DNA from: Lysobacterales bacterium
Lineage (GTDB): Bacteria > Pseudomonadota > Gammaproteobacteria > Xanthomonadales > SZUA-36
Assembly (NCBI GenBank): GCA_009692275.1
Contig: SHZL01000003.1
Location: 1-32,390, forward strand
Length of the DNA stretch: 32,390 nucleotides
Direction of reading: 5' to 3'
Shown here: piece by piece, positions 24,709-32,390 of the stretch
How the letters are laid out: each line of letters starts with the position of its first letter
Numbering within the stretch: the stretch's first letter is position 1
Notes under the pieces: model-generated
What the model was told of the DNA's origin: nothing
The model's input: the letters and a program-made list of their open reading frames with translations, nothing else
The model's database searches: none
Position numbers and translations under genes: made by a program

Positions 24709-27033
24709 ATGAACTGTTCTAAATTACTCAAAACCGCCGCTATTACGGCATGCCTGGCAGCAGCCATTACCCTGTTTTCAGTGACAAATCTGTCCGCGCA
24801 GGATAATTCTAAAAAGGATTCAAACGATCCGGGCGCAGGCACTACCGATTTCGATAACCCGACTCTCGAAGAAATTACCGTGACTGCCCGCAAGCGGGTG
24901 GAAAGCCTGCAGGAAGTGGCCTTGTCGGTCAGTGCCATGGGCGCGCAAGAGATCAAGATGGCCTTTGCCACCGACGTTCGCGACCTCATCTTTATTTCCC
25001 CCAACACCGTGCTTGATGACACCAGCCAAGGTCCCGGTGGCGTGGCCGCGGCCTATATCCGCGGTATCGGCGTGTCAGAAGTGGAGAAGAACTTTGACCC
25101 CGCAGTGGGCGTGGTGGTCGATGGCATTTTCCGCGGCACCATGACCGGTAGTATCGAGCGGGCCATTGACCTGGAACGCATGGAAGTGGCGCGCGGGCCG
25201 CAGGGCACCTTGTTTGGCAGAAACACCATCGGCGGCGTCATCATCATGGAGCACAGCAAACCCACCGGCGTGCTCGGCGGAAAATTCCGCGCCAACTACG
25301 GCAATTATGAAACCGGCGTGCTCGACGGCGTATTCAATTTTGGTATTGGCGATAAACTGGCGGTCAAGCTCACCGGCGCCTACCGCGACCAGAACCAGGG
25401 CTATTTCACCAACCTCGTTACCGGCCGCCATGATGGCAAGTCCGAATATACATCCTGGGGTGTTAACGTGTTGTGGACCCCGGTCGAAAACCTCGAACTG
25501 GAATACACCCTGCAGCAAGAGCGCACCAACCAGGACACACCGCCGCTGTTGAATGTCGGCCAACCTGGCCAGCTGTTTTGTGACGTCCCCATCTGGGGAT
25601 GGTGTTCTCCCAATACCACCACTCCAGTATCCGGAGGCCGCTATCTGACCTTGCAAGCCTATGGTTCGGATGTCACCAACCCGTTTCCGGGAGCGCCATT
25701 TACTCCACCTGGTTATGACGCACCGTTCGAAGGCCCCAGTGGCGCGACTTTTGACGCCGATACCAACCAGTTCGAAGTGCGCTGGGACCTGACCGATGAC
25801 TACCGCATTGATTACCTGATCGGCAAGTGGAAAACAGATGAGACGGCGGTCAATGACTGGGATGGCGTGACCCAGATACTGTTTCATACCTCGCGGCCGG
25901 CTCAATACAAGCAGCTCAGCAACGAATTGCGCCTGACCTACGATGCTGGCGACAAGCTGGTTTACACCGTTGGTGGGTATTACTGGGACTCGGAATACCA
26001 AATCCAGTTGCAAAGTTATATCGGTTTTGTGGTCCCCAGCCTGGTGCTGGATCTGCCGCAGTTCACCGACCAGGGCAGCAAGTCCCTGGCGTTTTTTGGC
26101 GAAGGTGACTACAGCTTCAATGACAACTGGACCCTGACCCTGGGCGGACGCTGGACCCAGGACAAGAAAACCACCCAGCAGACCGGCATTGTAACGGCAG
26201 GTGCAAAGGAAGAATGGAACAAGTTCACGCCTAAGGCCGCCATCAAATACACCATCAATGACGCATCGATGGTCTACGGCCTGTTGTCCAGCGGGTACCG
26301 TGCCGGCGGCTTCAACGGCCGGGTGGATTCGATCGAAACCGCAACGACACCCTACGACCCGGAGACCCTGGACAATTACGAACTGGGATATCGTTCGCAA
26401 TGGGCGGATGACACCCTGGTGTTTAATGCCACCTATTTCTACATGGATTACCAAAACAAGCAGGAAGAAATCCAGCAGGCTTCAGATAGCAGCGGCACCG
26501 GCCAGGTGACGCGGGTAGTCAACGCAGCCGATGCCACCATCCAGGGCGGGGAATTTGAGCTGATGTGGCTGGCAACCGATGGCCTGACCCTGCGCGCCAA
26601 CCTCGGCTTGCTGGATGCCAAGTACGATAGCTTCGTGGTCAATACTGGCACCAGTGACCATCCTGTATACACGGACTACTCTGATCTCAACTTCAGGCGG
26701 GCGCCAAAAGCAACCTTCAGCCTGGGCGGCAATTACGCATGGGATGTCGCTGGTGGTGCCATCACATTAAATGCTGTCTGGCATTATCTGGGTGCCCACG
26801 AAGTGGATTTTGCCAACAAACCCGAGCTTCACAACGACGCCCAGAACCTGGTTGACGCCTCAATCGATTTTTCTAACGATACCTGGTGGATAAGCGGATA
26901 CGTGCGCAACCTGCTCAAGGCAGATGGCTACCAGATCGGCTTTGACGTAGCCGGATTGTGGTCCTATGCAGCGCCCAGGACACCGCGCATTTATGGAGTT
27001 GAAGTCGGCTACCGGTTTGGCTCGAGCGAGTAG
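24709..27033 (+). CDS. TonB-dependent outer-membrane receptor
   Basis: A 774-residue receptor for active uptake across the outer membrane. Signal peptide about 1-31 (LLKTAAITACLAAAITLFSV to LSAQD), TonB box and plug start (LEEITVTARKRVESLQEVALSVS), then plug segments YIRGIGVSE and MEVARGPQGTLFGRNTIGGVI, and a full beta-barrel ending IYGVEVGYRFGSSE. The start ATG has GGGGA 8 bases upstream. It is divergent from the acyl-CoA operon across a candidate operator, so it is probably expressed with that operon and brings in its substrate. Receptors of this IroN/FecA-like but iron-independent type are common in sterol- and aromatic-degrading gammaproteobacteria; the substrate here is inferred, not shown. 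Confidence 0.94.
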   Translation: MNCSKLLKTAAITACLAAAITLFSVTNLSAQDNSKKDSNDPGAGTTDFDNPTLEEITVTARKRVESLQEVALSVSAMGAQEIKMAFATDVRDLIFISPNTVLDDTSQGPGGVAAAYIRGIGVSEVEKNFDPAVGVVVDGIFRGTMTGSIERAIDLERMEVARGPQGTLFGRNTIGGVIIMEHSKPTGVLGGKFRANYGNYETGVLDGVFNFGIGDKLAVKLTGAYRDQNQGYFTNLVTGRHDGKSEYTSWGVNVLWTPVENLELEYTLQQERTNQDTPPLLNVGQPGQLFCDVPIWGWCSPNTTTPVSGGRYLTLQAYGSDVTNPFPGAPFTPPGYDAPFEGPSGATFDADTNQFEVRWDLTDDYRIDYLIGKWKTDETAVNDWDGVTQILFHTSRPAQYKQLSNELRLTYDAGDKLVYTVGGYYWDSEYQIQLQSYIGFVVPSLVLDLPQFTDQGSKSLAFFGEGDYSFNDNWTLTLGGRWTQDKKTTQQTGIVTAGAKEEWNKFTPKAAIKYTINDASMVYGLLSSGYRAGGFNGRVDSIETATTPYDPETLDNYELGYRSQWADDTLVFNATYFYMDYQNKQEEIQQASDSSGTGQVTRVVNAADATIQGGEFELMWLATDGLTLRANLGLLDAKYDSFVVNTGTSDHPVYTDYSDLNFRRAPKATFSLGGNYAWDVAGGAITLNAVWHYLGAHEVDFANKPELHNDAQNLVDASIDFSNDTWWISGYVRNLLKADGYQIGFDVAGLWSYAAPRTPRIYGVEVGYRFGSSE

Positions 27034-27097
27034 TCAGTCCCGAGACCAGTGCTGCTGGCACGGCAGAATCTGTAGACTGGCTGAAGTCGTGAAACAC

Positions 27098-27130
27098 CTG
27101 ATCCTCGCATCTTTGCGGGGATCAGTTTTT
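27098..27130 (+). terminator. Rho-independent terminator after the second TonB receptor
   Basis: CTGATCCTCGCA, loop TCTT, TGCGGGGATCAG gives a 12-pair stem (one G-T pair), directly followed by TTTTT. It is 65 bases after the receptor stop and separates it from the next gene, which then has only about 45 bases for its own promoter or depends on read-through. Confidence 0.88.
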
Positions 27131-27174
27131 GCGGCGCTGTCTGCAGTCCCTGAATTTAATCTGGAGGATTCAAA

Positions 27175-27762
27175 ATGTCTGACGCACCAAAGCCCAAATT
27201 TGACCCGGTAAAACTCGAACAACTCAGCGTGGCTCAGGATTATCCTATGGAGCCGGATGAGTTTAATCTGCTATTCCAGGAAAACGCCTATTGCGAGATG
27301 GCCCACGTCAACGGGCGGGGATATCCGGTTGTCACACCGATGTTTTATGTCATTAAAAATGACCACATCATGATGAGCAGTATCAAGGAATACCGTCACA
27401 AGGTAGGCCACTTGATGAAAAACCCAAAGATAACGGTCAGCATCCACAATGACGGCACCAATGTTCGCCATCAGAAAGCCATCCTGGTCATGGGTCAGGC
27501 CAAGATTCATGACGACGATGCTTTGATGCGCGAAATTCACTGGATGATCATTGACAAGTATTTCTTCGAAATTACCACCGACGAAGATCGCGCAGCGGTT
27601 TTTGAAGCTGTGCACACCCCCCTGCGCTGCATCATTGAAGTGGTGCCCGAGAAAATCCTGACCTGGGACCTGGGCAAGATGCTCGAGGCGCATGATGAAG
27701 GCGTCTGGTACGGCGAGTCCCAGAAACTGGTCAGCAAGCACATGGATAAGAAGTATTTGTGA
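27175..27762 (+). CDS. Split-barrel flavin/deazaflavin protein (pyridoxamine-oxidase-like, F420 FDOR-type candidate)
   Basis: A 195-residue PNPOx-like split beta-barrel protein. The core (CEMAHVNGRGYPVVTPMFYVIKND, then IMMSSIKEYRHKVGHLMKNPKITVSIHND) has the pattern of the PPOX-class group that includes F420H2-dependent reductases (FDOR-B) and FMN/heme-binding relatives. The R-x-K plus L-xx-NP segment is the cofactor-phosphate region. A C-terminal extension (about 140-195) rich in charged residues has no known match to me. GGAGG lies 7 bases before the ATG. With a full F420 locus 10 kb away it is the best in-window candidate for an F420-using enzyme, but the cofactor cannot be fixed without modelling or assay. 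Confidence 0.8.
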   Translation: MSDAPKPKFDPVKLEQLSVAQDYPMEPDEFNLLFQENAYCEMAHVNGRGYPVVTPMFYVIKNDHIMMSSIKEYRHKVGHLMKNPKITVSIHNDGTNVRHQKAILVMGQAKIHDDDALMREIHWMIIDKYFFEITTDEDRAAVFEAVHTPLRCIIEVVPEKILTWDLGKMLEAHDEGVWYGESQKLVSKHMDKKYL

Positions 27763-27830
27763 TCCCTTAGTAGCAAACAGCAAGCAGCAAGCGGCAAGGA
27801 ATAAGCAAACCAGGCAACAGGAAGAAAAAG

Positions 27831-29492
27831 ATGGGCCGGTGGGACGATAAGTTTGAACGACACGCGAAGCAGCGGGCATCGTGGAAAATGCAGGAATATT
27901 CCCAGCATGACCGCGTACTGCCGCGCATCATTGAAGACAAGGCGCGGCAGTATCCCGATCATGTCGTGTTCCAGTTCAGGGATTATCCCATCACCTTTGG
28001 TGAGCTGAACGAGCGCATTAATCGCACGGCCAACGGCTTCCTTGCGCTGGGTGTGCAGCATGGCGACAAGGTCGCCATCATGCTGCCCAACTGCCCTGAG
28101 TTTCTCTACGCCTGGTTTGCCCTGAACAAGATCGGCGCCGTCGAGGTGCCGATCAACGTGGCGCTAAAAGGCAATGGACTGGCCTACCAGATGGTGCAGT
28201 CCGATTGCGTGGCGCTGGTGGCTGACCTGCAGTACCTCGACCGTCTGGAAGGCATTGCCGGTGATCTGAAGGCCATTCGTCATATCGTGTTCATGGACAA
28301 TGACAAGAGCGGGGTCGCCACACCCGGCTGGGCCGGATTTGAATACCTCACGTTTGCGCAGTTAATGGATCATTCTGCCGAGGCCCCGAAGGTGGTCGTT
28401 CATTACAGCGACCTGGCAACCATCCTGTATACCTCCGGTACTACCGGTGTTTCCAAGGGCGTGATGTTCAGCCACCATTACTGGTACGACATCTGGGCGG
28501 AATCGGTGAAGTACTCGCGCTATACCAACGATGATGTGCTGTACACCGGCCTGCCCTTTTTCCACGGCAACGCACAGGGTATTACCGTGGGTCCGGCCAT
28601 CCTGGCCGATGCCAAGGCAGTTGTCGTAGAGCGGTTTTCGGCCAGCCAGTTGTGGGACGACTGCCGCCGCTGGAATTGTACGGAAGCGAACTATATTGGT
28701 GGCATCATCCCCATCCTGCTGAAACAGGATCCGCGCGATGACGACGGCGACAATCCCGTCCGCCTGATGGTAGGCGCCGCAGCACCCCAAGACGAATGGC
28801 ATGCCTTCCAGAAACGCTTCAACACCAAGATCCTCGAAGTGTACGGCATGACCGAATGTTACTGTTGCCTGGTCAGTCCATACGACGAGCCCCGCGCCGG
28901 CGCGTGTGGCAAGACCATTACCGGCTGGGATGTGCGTATCGTCGATGACGACGGCAACCAGTGCCCGCCCGATGAAGTGGGCGAGTTCATTGCCCGTTCC
29001 AACAAGATGTTCGTTGGCACCACGGGCTATTACAAGAAACCCGAAGATACCCTCAACCTGTTTTCCAATGGCTGGATTCACACGGGTGACATGGGGCGCA
29101 TGGACGCGGATGGCTATTTCTTTTTCGCTGACCGCAAGAAACAGGCGATACGCCGCCGTGGTGAGAACATTTCATCCTTTGAAGTCGAGGCCGTGATCAG
29201 TGCGCACGATGCCGTGCTGGAATCCTGCGTAGTGGGCGTTCCATCGGAACTCGGTGAGGAAGAAGTCAAGGCCGTGGTGGTACTCAAGCCCGGTCACAAA
29301 GTGACTGAGGAAGAGTTGATTCGCTGGTGCGAACCGCGCATGGCTTACTTTTCCATACCGCGCTACATCGCCATCAGAAGCAGTTTGCCCAAGACACCCA
29401 GCGAGCGGGTGGAAAAATTCAAACTGAAAGATGAAGGCATTACCGCGGATTGCTGGGACCGCGAAAAATCCGGGATCAAACTGCAGCGATAA
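27831..29492 (+). CDS. AMP-forming acyl-CoA synthetase
   Basis: A 553-residue ANL-family ligase that activates a carboxylic acid to its CoA thioester through an acyl-adenylate. Motifs: AMP-binding P-loop ILYTSGTTGVSKGV (about 198-211), LEVYGMTECY (A5 region), WIHTGDMGRMDADGYFFFADRKKQAIRRRGENIS (hinge and A8), and the C-terminal lysine region PKTPSERVEKFKL, where the usual TxxGKxxK is modified to TPSERVEK. It resembles the FadD3/CaiC-like enzymes that activate bulky or cyclic acids. CAGGAAG lies just upstream of the ATG. It probably performs the first cytoplasmic step for the acid degraded by the minus-strand operon. Confidence 0.94.
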   Translation: MGRWDDKFERHAKQRASWKMQEYSQHDRVLPRIIEDKARQYPDHVVFQFRDYPITFGELNERINRTANGFLALGVQHGDKVAIMLPNCPEFLYAWFALNKIGAVEVPINVALKGNGLAYQMVQSDCVALVADLQYLDRLEGIAGDLKAIRHIVFMDNDKSGVATPGWAGFEYLTFAQLMDHSAEAPKVVVHYSDLATILYTSGTTGVSKGVMFSHHYWYDIWAESVKYSRYTNDDVLYTGLPFFHGNAQGITVGPAILADAKAVVVERFSASQLWDDCRRWNCTEANYIGGIIPILLKQDPRDDDGDNPVRLMVGAAAPQDEWHAFQKRFNTKILEVYGMTECYCCLVSPYDEPRAGACGKTITGWDVRIVDDDGNQCPPDEVGEFIARSNKMFVGTTGYYKKPEDTLNLFSNGWIHTGDMGRMDADGYFFFADRKKQAIRRRGENISSFEVEAVISAHDAVLESCVVGVPSELGEEEVKAVVVLKPGHKVTEEELIRWCEPRMAYFSIPRYIAIRSSLPKTPSERVEKFKLKDEGITADCWDREKSGIKLQR

Positions 29493-29523
29493 CTCGACGA
29501 TATAGCCTGGGGAGAAAGCACGA

Positions 29524-31299
29524 ATGGGTGACACAGACCAGAAGCCAAGGGGCGGAATAGATCGCGGGATAACGCGGCGGGATATGCTGGTTGCTACCGG
29601 CGCCGCCACGGTTTCCCTCGGCGTACTTGCCCTGAACTCAGCCGCCGCCGAGAACGCAGTCCAATGGGACCGTGAAACCGACATCCTGGTGGTTGGCAGC
29701 GGTGTTGCTGCCGCGAGCGCAGCCATCACCGCCAACCAGAACGGCGACGATGTGCTGGTCATCGAAAAAGCGCCCATCACCGGGGGCACGGCGGCCAAGT
29801 CCGCCGGTGTGCTGTGGATTCCGGACAACTTCACTTTGAAAGCCAAGGGCATTGATGACCGCAAGGAAGACTGCTTGCGCTACATGGTGCGCTTTTCCTA
29901 TCCGCAACATTACGACGGCGCCGACGCCACGCTGGGCATTTCCGCTGCCCAATACGACCTGCTGGCAGCGTTTTACGACAATGCATCGAAGACCATAGAC
30001 AGCCTGCGCAGCAATGGTGACCTGCAAATTGGTGAATGGCGCATGTTCGCGCTGGATCGTCCTGCCACCGATTACCTCGACCAGGTGCCGGAAAACAAGG
30101 TGCCCGCAGGCCGCGCATTGGGCCCGCTGAAAAGTGATGGCACCATGGGCTTGGGCGCAGACCTGATGACGCAACTGCATGCCAGTCTGCAACGCCGCGG
30201 CGTGCCGGTGCTCACCGCCCACCGCGCGACACGGATTGTGATGAACGCCCAAGGCCGTGTCATCGGCCTGGAATGCGACGCCGCCGGGAAAACGGTAAGA
30301 CTGCGCGCCCGCAAGGCGGTGATTTTCGGCAGCGGCGGCTACGCCCACAACACCGAATTTGTCGATGCCTACCAGAAACAAAGCCTCATGGGCGCCTGTG
30401 CCATGCCCTGGTCTACCGGTGATTTCATCAACATCGCCGGAGCCGCGGGCGCGAGCATGGGCGACCTGTCCACGGCCTGGCGTTCGCAGATCGTGCTGGA
30501 TGAAGCACTGCAGGCCAGGACCCTGGCCGCCGGGGTCTTTTTCCCGCCGGGAGATTCAATGCTGCAGGTTAACCGCTACGGTGTGCGCGCCGTGGACGAG
30601 AACCGCAATTACAACGACCGCACGACCGTGCACGGCTATTTCGATGCCACCCAGTCGGAGTTTCCCAACCTGCTGATGTTCATGATCTATGATCAGCGCA
30701 GTGCCGAAGCCTTTGCCGGGGATTACCCGTTACCGGCAACACCCACCGGCGGTAGCCACGTGCTCACGGGCAACACCCTGGCCGAATTGGGCGCGCGCAT
30801 AGAAGCCCGGCTCGCCGAGGTTTCCCGGCACACGGGCGGCTTCTCCCTGTCGCCCGACTTCGTTGCCAACCTGCAGCAGACCATCACGCGCTTCAACGGC
30901 TACGCACTGTCGGGAAATGATGAAGAATTCCATCGCGGAAAATATGCCTACGATAATGAATGGCATTGGGTGTTTTCGCCCATGCGCAGCGACACGAAGT
31001 GGCCGGCCAACAAGGGCCCCACGGTGACCATGCATCCCTTCCGCGATGAAGGCCCCTACTACGCCATCATCCTGGCGGCCGGTGCGCTTGATACCAGCGG
31101 CGGACCCGCTATCGATGCCAGCGCGCGAGTTCTGGACACCACCGGCAAACCCATTGCGGGTTTGTACGGCGCGGGCAATTGCATTGCCAGCCCTTCTTCA
31201 AGAGCCTATTACGGGGCCGGGCATACCCTGGGCATGGCCACAACCTTTGGCTTCATAGCGGCCAATGCGGCCCACCTTGAAGCGGTGGACAGTGCCTGA
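29524..31299 (+). CDS. Tat-exported FAD dehydrogenase, 3-ketosteroid-delta1-dehydrogenase/fumarate-reductase-like
   Basis: A 591-residue flavoprotein. A twin-arginine signal (I-T-R18-R19-D-M-L, then an Ala-rich helix to about NSAAAEN) sends it folded to the periplasm. The FAD site starts DILVVGSGVAAASAAI (53-68), with IEKAPITGGTAAKSAGVLW typical of the fumarate-reductase/KstD family. The C-terminal block GPYYAIILAAGALDTSGGPAID and GLYGAGNCIASPSSRAYYGAGHTLG matches 3-ketosteroid-1-dehydrogenases, including the tyrosine of GPxYA used in catalysis. Known KstDs are usually cytoplasmic and pass electrons to quinone-linked acceptors, so the Tat signal and the cytochrome gene 19 bases downstream are unusual. 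The substrate may be a steroid-like enone or an unrelated fumarate-type acceptor. Confidence 0.88.
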   Translation: MGDTDQKPRGGIDRGITRRDMLVATGAATVSLGVLALNSAAAENAVQWDRETDILVVGSGVAAASAAITANQNGDDVLVIEKAPITGGTAAKSAGVLWIPDNFTLKAKGIDDRKEDCLRYMVRFSYPQHYDGADATLGISAAQYDLLAAFYDNASKTIDSLRSNGDLQIGEWRMFALDRPATDYLDQVPENKVPAGRALGPLKSDGTMGLGADLMTQLHASLQRRGVPVLTAHRATRIVMNAQGRVIGLECDAAGKTVRLRARKAVIFGSGGYAHNTEFVDAYQKQSLMGACAMPWSTGDFINIAGAAGASMGDLSTAWRSQIVLDEALQARTLAAGVFFPPGDSMLQVNRYGVRAVDENRNYNDRTTVHGYFDATQSEFPNLLMFMIYDQRSAEAFAGDYPLPATPTGGSHVLTGNTLAELGARIEARLAEVSRHTGGFSLSPDFVANLQQTITRFNGYALSGNDEEFHRGKYAYDNEWHWVFSPMRSDTKWPANKGPTVTMHPFRDEGPYYAIILAAGALDTSGGPAIDASARVLDTTGKPIAGLYGAGNCIASPSSRAYYGAGHTLGMATTFGFIAANAAHLEAVDSA

Positions 31300-31318
31300 T
31301 CACCGCGCGCCTGCAGGC

Positions 31319-31759
31319 ATGAAGCGCAATCCGCTGTTGCCTGGCCTGTTGCTGGCTGCCGGTTCATGGGGCCTGGCCCTGGTCGGCATGGTCCTGGTCG
31401 GCACGGTCTGGGCTGCCCCCCTTCTGGCGGACTCCGCTCCAGTCAGCCTTGCCACAGATGTAGCACCGATCATGACCCAGCGCTGCGTCATGTGCCACAT
31501 TGCCGGAGCGGCGCAAGGCGGACTGGACCTGTATACGAATCTCTGGGGCGCAATCGTCAACGTCAAGTCCACGCAGAGTTCACTGAACCTGGTCGAACCC
31601 GGTGACCTGGATAAGAGTTACTTATACCTGAAGCTTACCGGGGCTCAACTCAGCGCCGGCGGTAGTGGTGCGCAGATGCCCTTCCAGGCAGGGCAACTCG
31701 ACGCCGGGCAGTTAGAACTGATCCGCTCCTGGATAGCGCAGGGCGCCCCGAATAATTAG
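31319..31759 (+). CDS. Exported c-type cytochrome
   Basis: A 146-residue periplasmic protein with an N-terminal hydrophobic signal or anchor (about 5-35) and one haem-binding motif C56-V-M-C59-H60 in the context DVAPIMTQRCVMCHIAGAAQGGLDL. That context is typical of small mono-haem cytochromes used as electron carriers. A methionine in SGAQMPF is a likely sixth ligand, and the last helix (LIRSWIAQGAPNN) is standard. The ATG at 31319 is preferred to 31265, which would overlap the flavoprotein gene and precede the signal peptide. It probably takes electrons from the Tat flavoprotein upstream to the respiratory chain. Confidence 0.88.
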   Translation: MKRNPLLPGLLLAAGSWGLALVGMVLVGTVWAAPLLADSAPVSLATDVAPIMTQRCVMCHIAGAAQGGLDLYTNLWGAIVNVKSTQSSLNLVEPGDLDKSYLYLKLTGAQLSAGGSGAQMPFQAGQLDAGQLELIRSWIAQGAPNN

Positions 31760-31779
31760 TCGAAGCGGAGTAGAACGTA

Positions 31780-32307
31780 ATGGTCGACAACACTGCCAAC
31801 AACAGCGCCAACAACGATGCCAACATGGATGATGTGCACAAACTGCTAATTGGCTTGCAAAGCCGTATTGACGAACTGGAAAGCCGGGCCGCATTGCGCG
31901 ACCTGGTAAGCGACTACTGCATCGGTTTCGATACCCGGGACTGGGACCGCTTCATCTCGATCTGGCACAGCGATGCCGTGTGGGAAATCGGACCGCCTTT
32001 CGGCACATTCAACGGTCACGAAGGTATCCGCAGGGCGGTATACGAAATCCTCTACCCCGTGTGGCGCGAAACCCATCACCTGACATCGAACCTGAGACTG
32101 AGCTTCAGCGACCCGGACCACGCCCATGGGATATGCAACGTCGATTGCATGGGCGCCACCATGGACAATGTCGTGCAGATGATCAGCGCCACGTATACCG
32201 ATGATTTTGAACGGCGCAAGGGCACCTGGAAAATCGCCAAGCGCAACGTGGTCATCCACTATTTCAACCCGGTTCCGGGTGCGGTGATGAGCGCCCCGGG
32301 AGTTTGA
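31780..32307 (+). CDS. SnoaL-like (NTF2-fold) protein, ring-dehydratase/isomerase type
   Basis: A 175-residue protein. After a Asn-rich leader (NTANNSANNDANMDD) it has the SnoaL_4-type fold start (LESRAALRDLVSDYCIGFDTRDWDRFISIWHSDAVWEIGPPFGTFNGHEGI), HHLTSNLRL and GTWKIAKRNVVIHYF. This subgroup is common beside aromatic-ring and steroid degradation genes, acting as small hydratases, isomerases or binding proteins. GGAG lies about 9 bases before the ATG. It is the second SnoaL-like gene in the window and is not closely similar to the one at 20.6 kb by eye. Its exact reaction is unknown. Confidence 0.87.
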   Translation: MVDNTANNSANNDANMDDVHKLLIGLQSRIDELESRAALRDLVSDYCIGFDTRDWDRFISIWHSDAVWEIGPPFGTFNGHEGIRRAVYEILYPVWRETHHLTSNLRLSFSDPDHAHGICNVDCMGATMDNVVQMISATYTDDFERRKGTWKIAKRNVVIHYFNPVPGAVMSAPGV

Positions 32308-32313
32308 CTTACG

Positions 32314-32390
32314 ATGAGTAGGATAGGCCTGCTTGACCCCGCAGAGTGGGACCATGAACTTCGCAGCCGTTTTGCTGCCGACGAAGCAAC
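32314..32390 (+). CDS. Start of a gene cut by the window end, possibly carboxymuconolactone-decarboxylase-like
   Basis: An ATG 6 bases after the SnoaL-like stop opens a frame that runs to the edge (25 full codons, beginning MSRIGLLDPAEWDHELR). That opening resembles AhpD/carboxymuconolactone-decarboxylase-family proteins, but too little is present to be sure. The close spacing suggests it continues the same operon. Confidence 0.55.
   Translation, partial: MSRIGLLDPAEWDHELRSRFAADEA

Noticed and set aside
27763-27830. AGCAAGC-rich short repeats as a CRISPR or regulatory array
   Set aside because: Only irregular 5-8 base near-repeats in 30 bases; too short and low-complexity.

Overview
The window comes from a Gram-negative bacterium, most likely a gammaproteobacterium. 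It has two TonB-dependent outer-membrane receptors, several signal-peptide proteins, a Tat-exported flavoprotein with a c-type cytochrome, and moderately high GC. The species cannot be named from the sequence. Nearly all of it is protein-coding: about 28 genes, the first and last cut by the window edges. I saw no tRNA, rRNA, CRISPR array, transposase or phage gene, and no gene-free stretch longer than about 250 bases.

Layout. 1-3.8 kb: a TonB-dependent receptor lacking only its first codons, then a POT/PTR-type transporter bracketed by two copies of a 72-bp palindromic-ended repeat. 3.8-6.6 kb (minus): a secreted D-aminoacylase-like amidohydrolase, a TerB/J-like protein and a membrane-anchored J-like protein. 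6.8-8.7 kb (plus): a serine beta-lactamase-fold hydrolase with a C-terminal membrane domain. 8.7-10.1 kb (minus): a second secreted amidohydrolase.

10.2-17.1 kb is the most striking part: a complete coenzyme F420 locus arranged as a divergon. The minus arm holds cofC and a fused cofG-cofH (fbiC type). The plus arm holds 6-phosphogluconolactonase, an F420-dependent glucose-6-phosphate dehydrogenase with all expected catalytic and phosphate-binding residues, cofE and cofD. The cell can therefore make F420 and reduce it with glucose-6-phosphate, and the lactone product is removed by the neighbouring lactonase. This resembles the mycobacterial arrangement but sits in a Gram-negative genome.

17.1-24.5 kb (minus) is a ten-gene operon, read from a MenB/BadI-like crotonase to a TIM-barrel amidohydrolase. 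It includes an acyl-CoA dehydrogenase, an SDR, a TetR regulator, a SnoaL-like protein, two MaoC-like proteins, a thiolase-fold protein and a DUF35 protein. The last four look like a split version of the hydratase/retro-aldolase set (ChsH1, ChsH2, Ltp2) that removes a side chain in bacterial steroid degradation. 24.7-32.4 kb (plus) holds a second TonB receptor, a split-barrel flavin/F420-type protein, an acyl-CoA synthetase, a Tat-exported 3-ketosteroid-dehydrogenase-like flavoprotein, a c-type cytochrome, a SnoaL-like protein and the start of what may be a carboxymuconolactone-decarboxylase-like gene.

Working model (inference): the right half imports and CoA-activates a cyclic, steroid- or terpenoid-like substrate and degrades it, with some redox chemistry in the periplasm. 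The F420 locus supplies low-potential reductant, possibly to the split-barrel protein. One regulatory clue links the halves: the same palindrome, TTGAA-N5-TTCAA, occurs in the cofC/pgl divergent region and in the crotonase/TonB-receptor divergent region, each time beside a candidate promoter. The TetR protein in the catabolic operon is the natural candidate to bind it.
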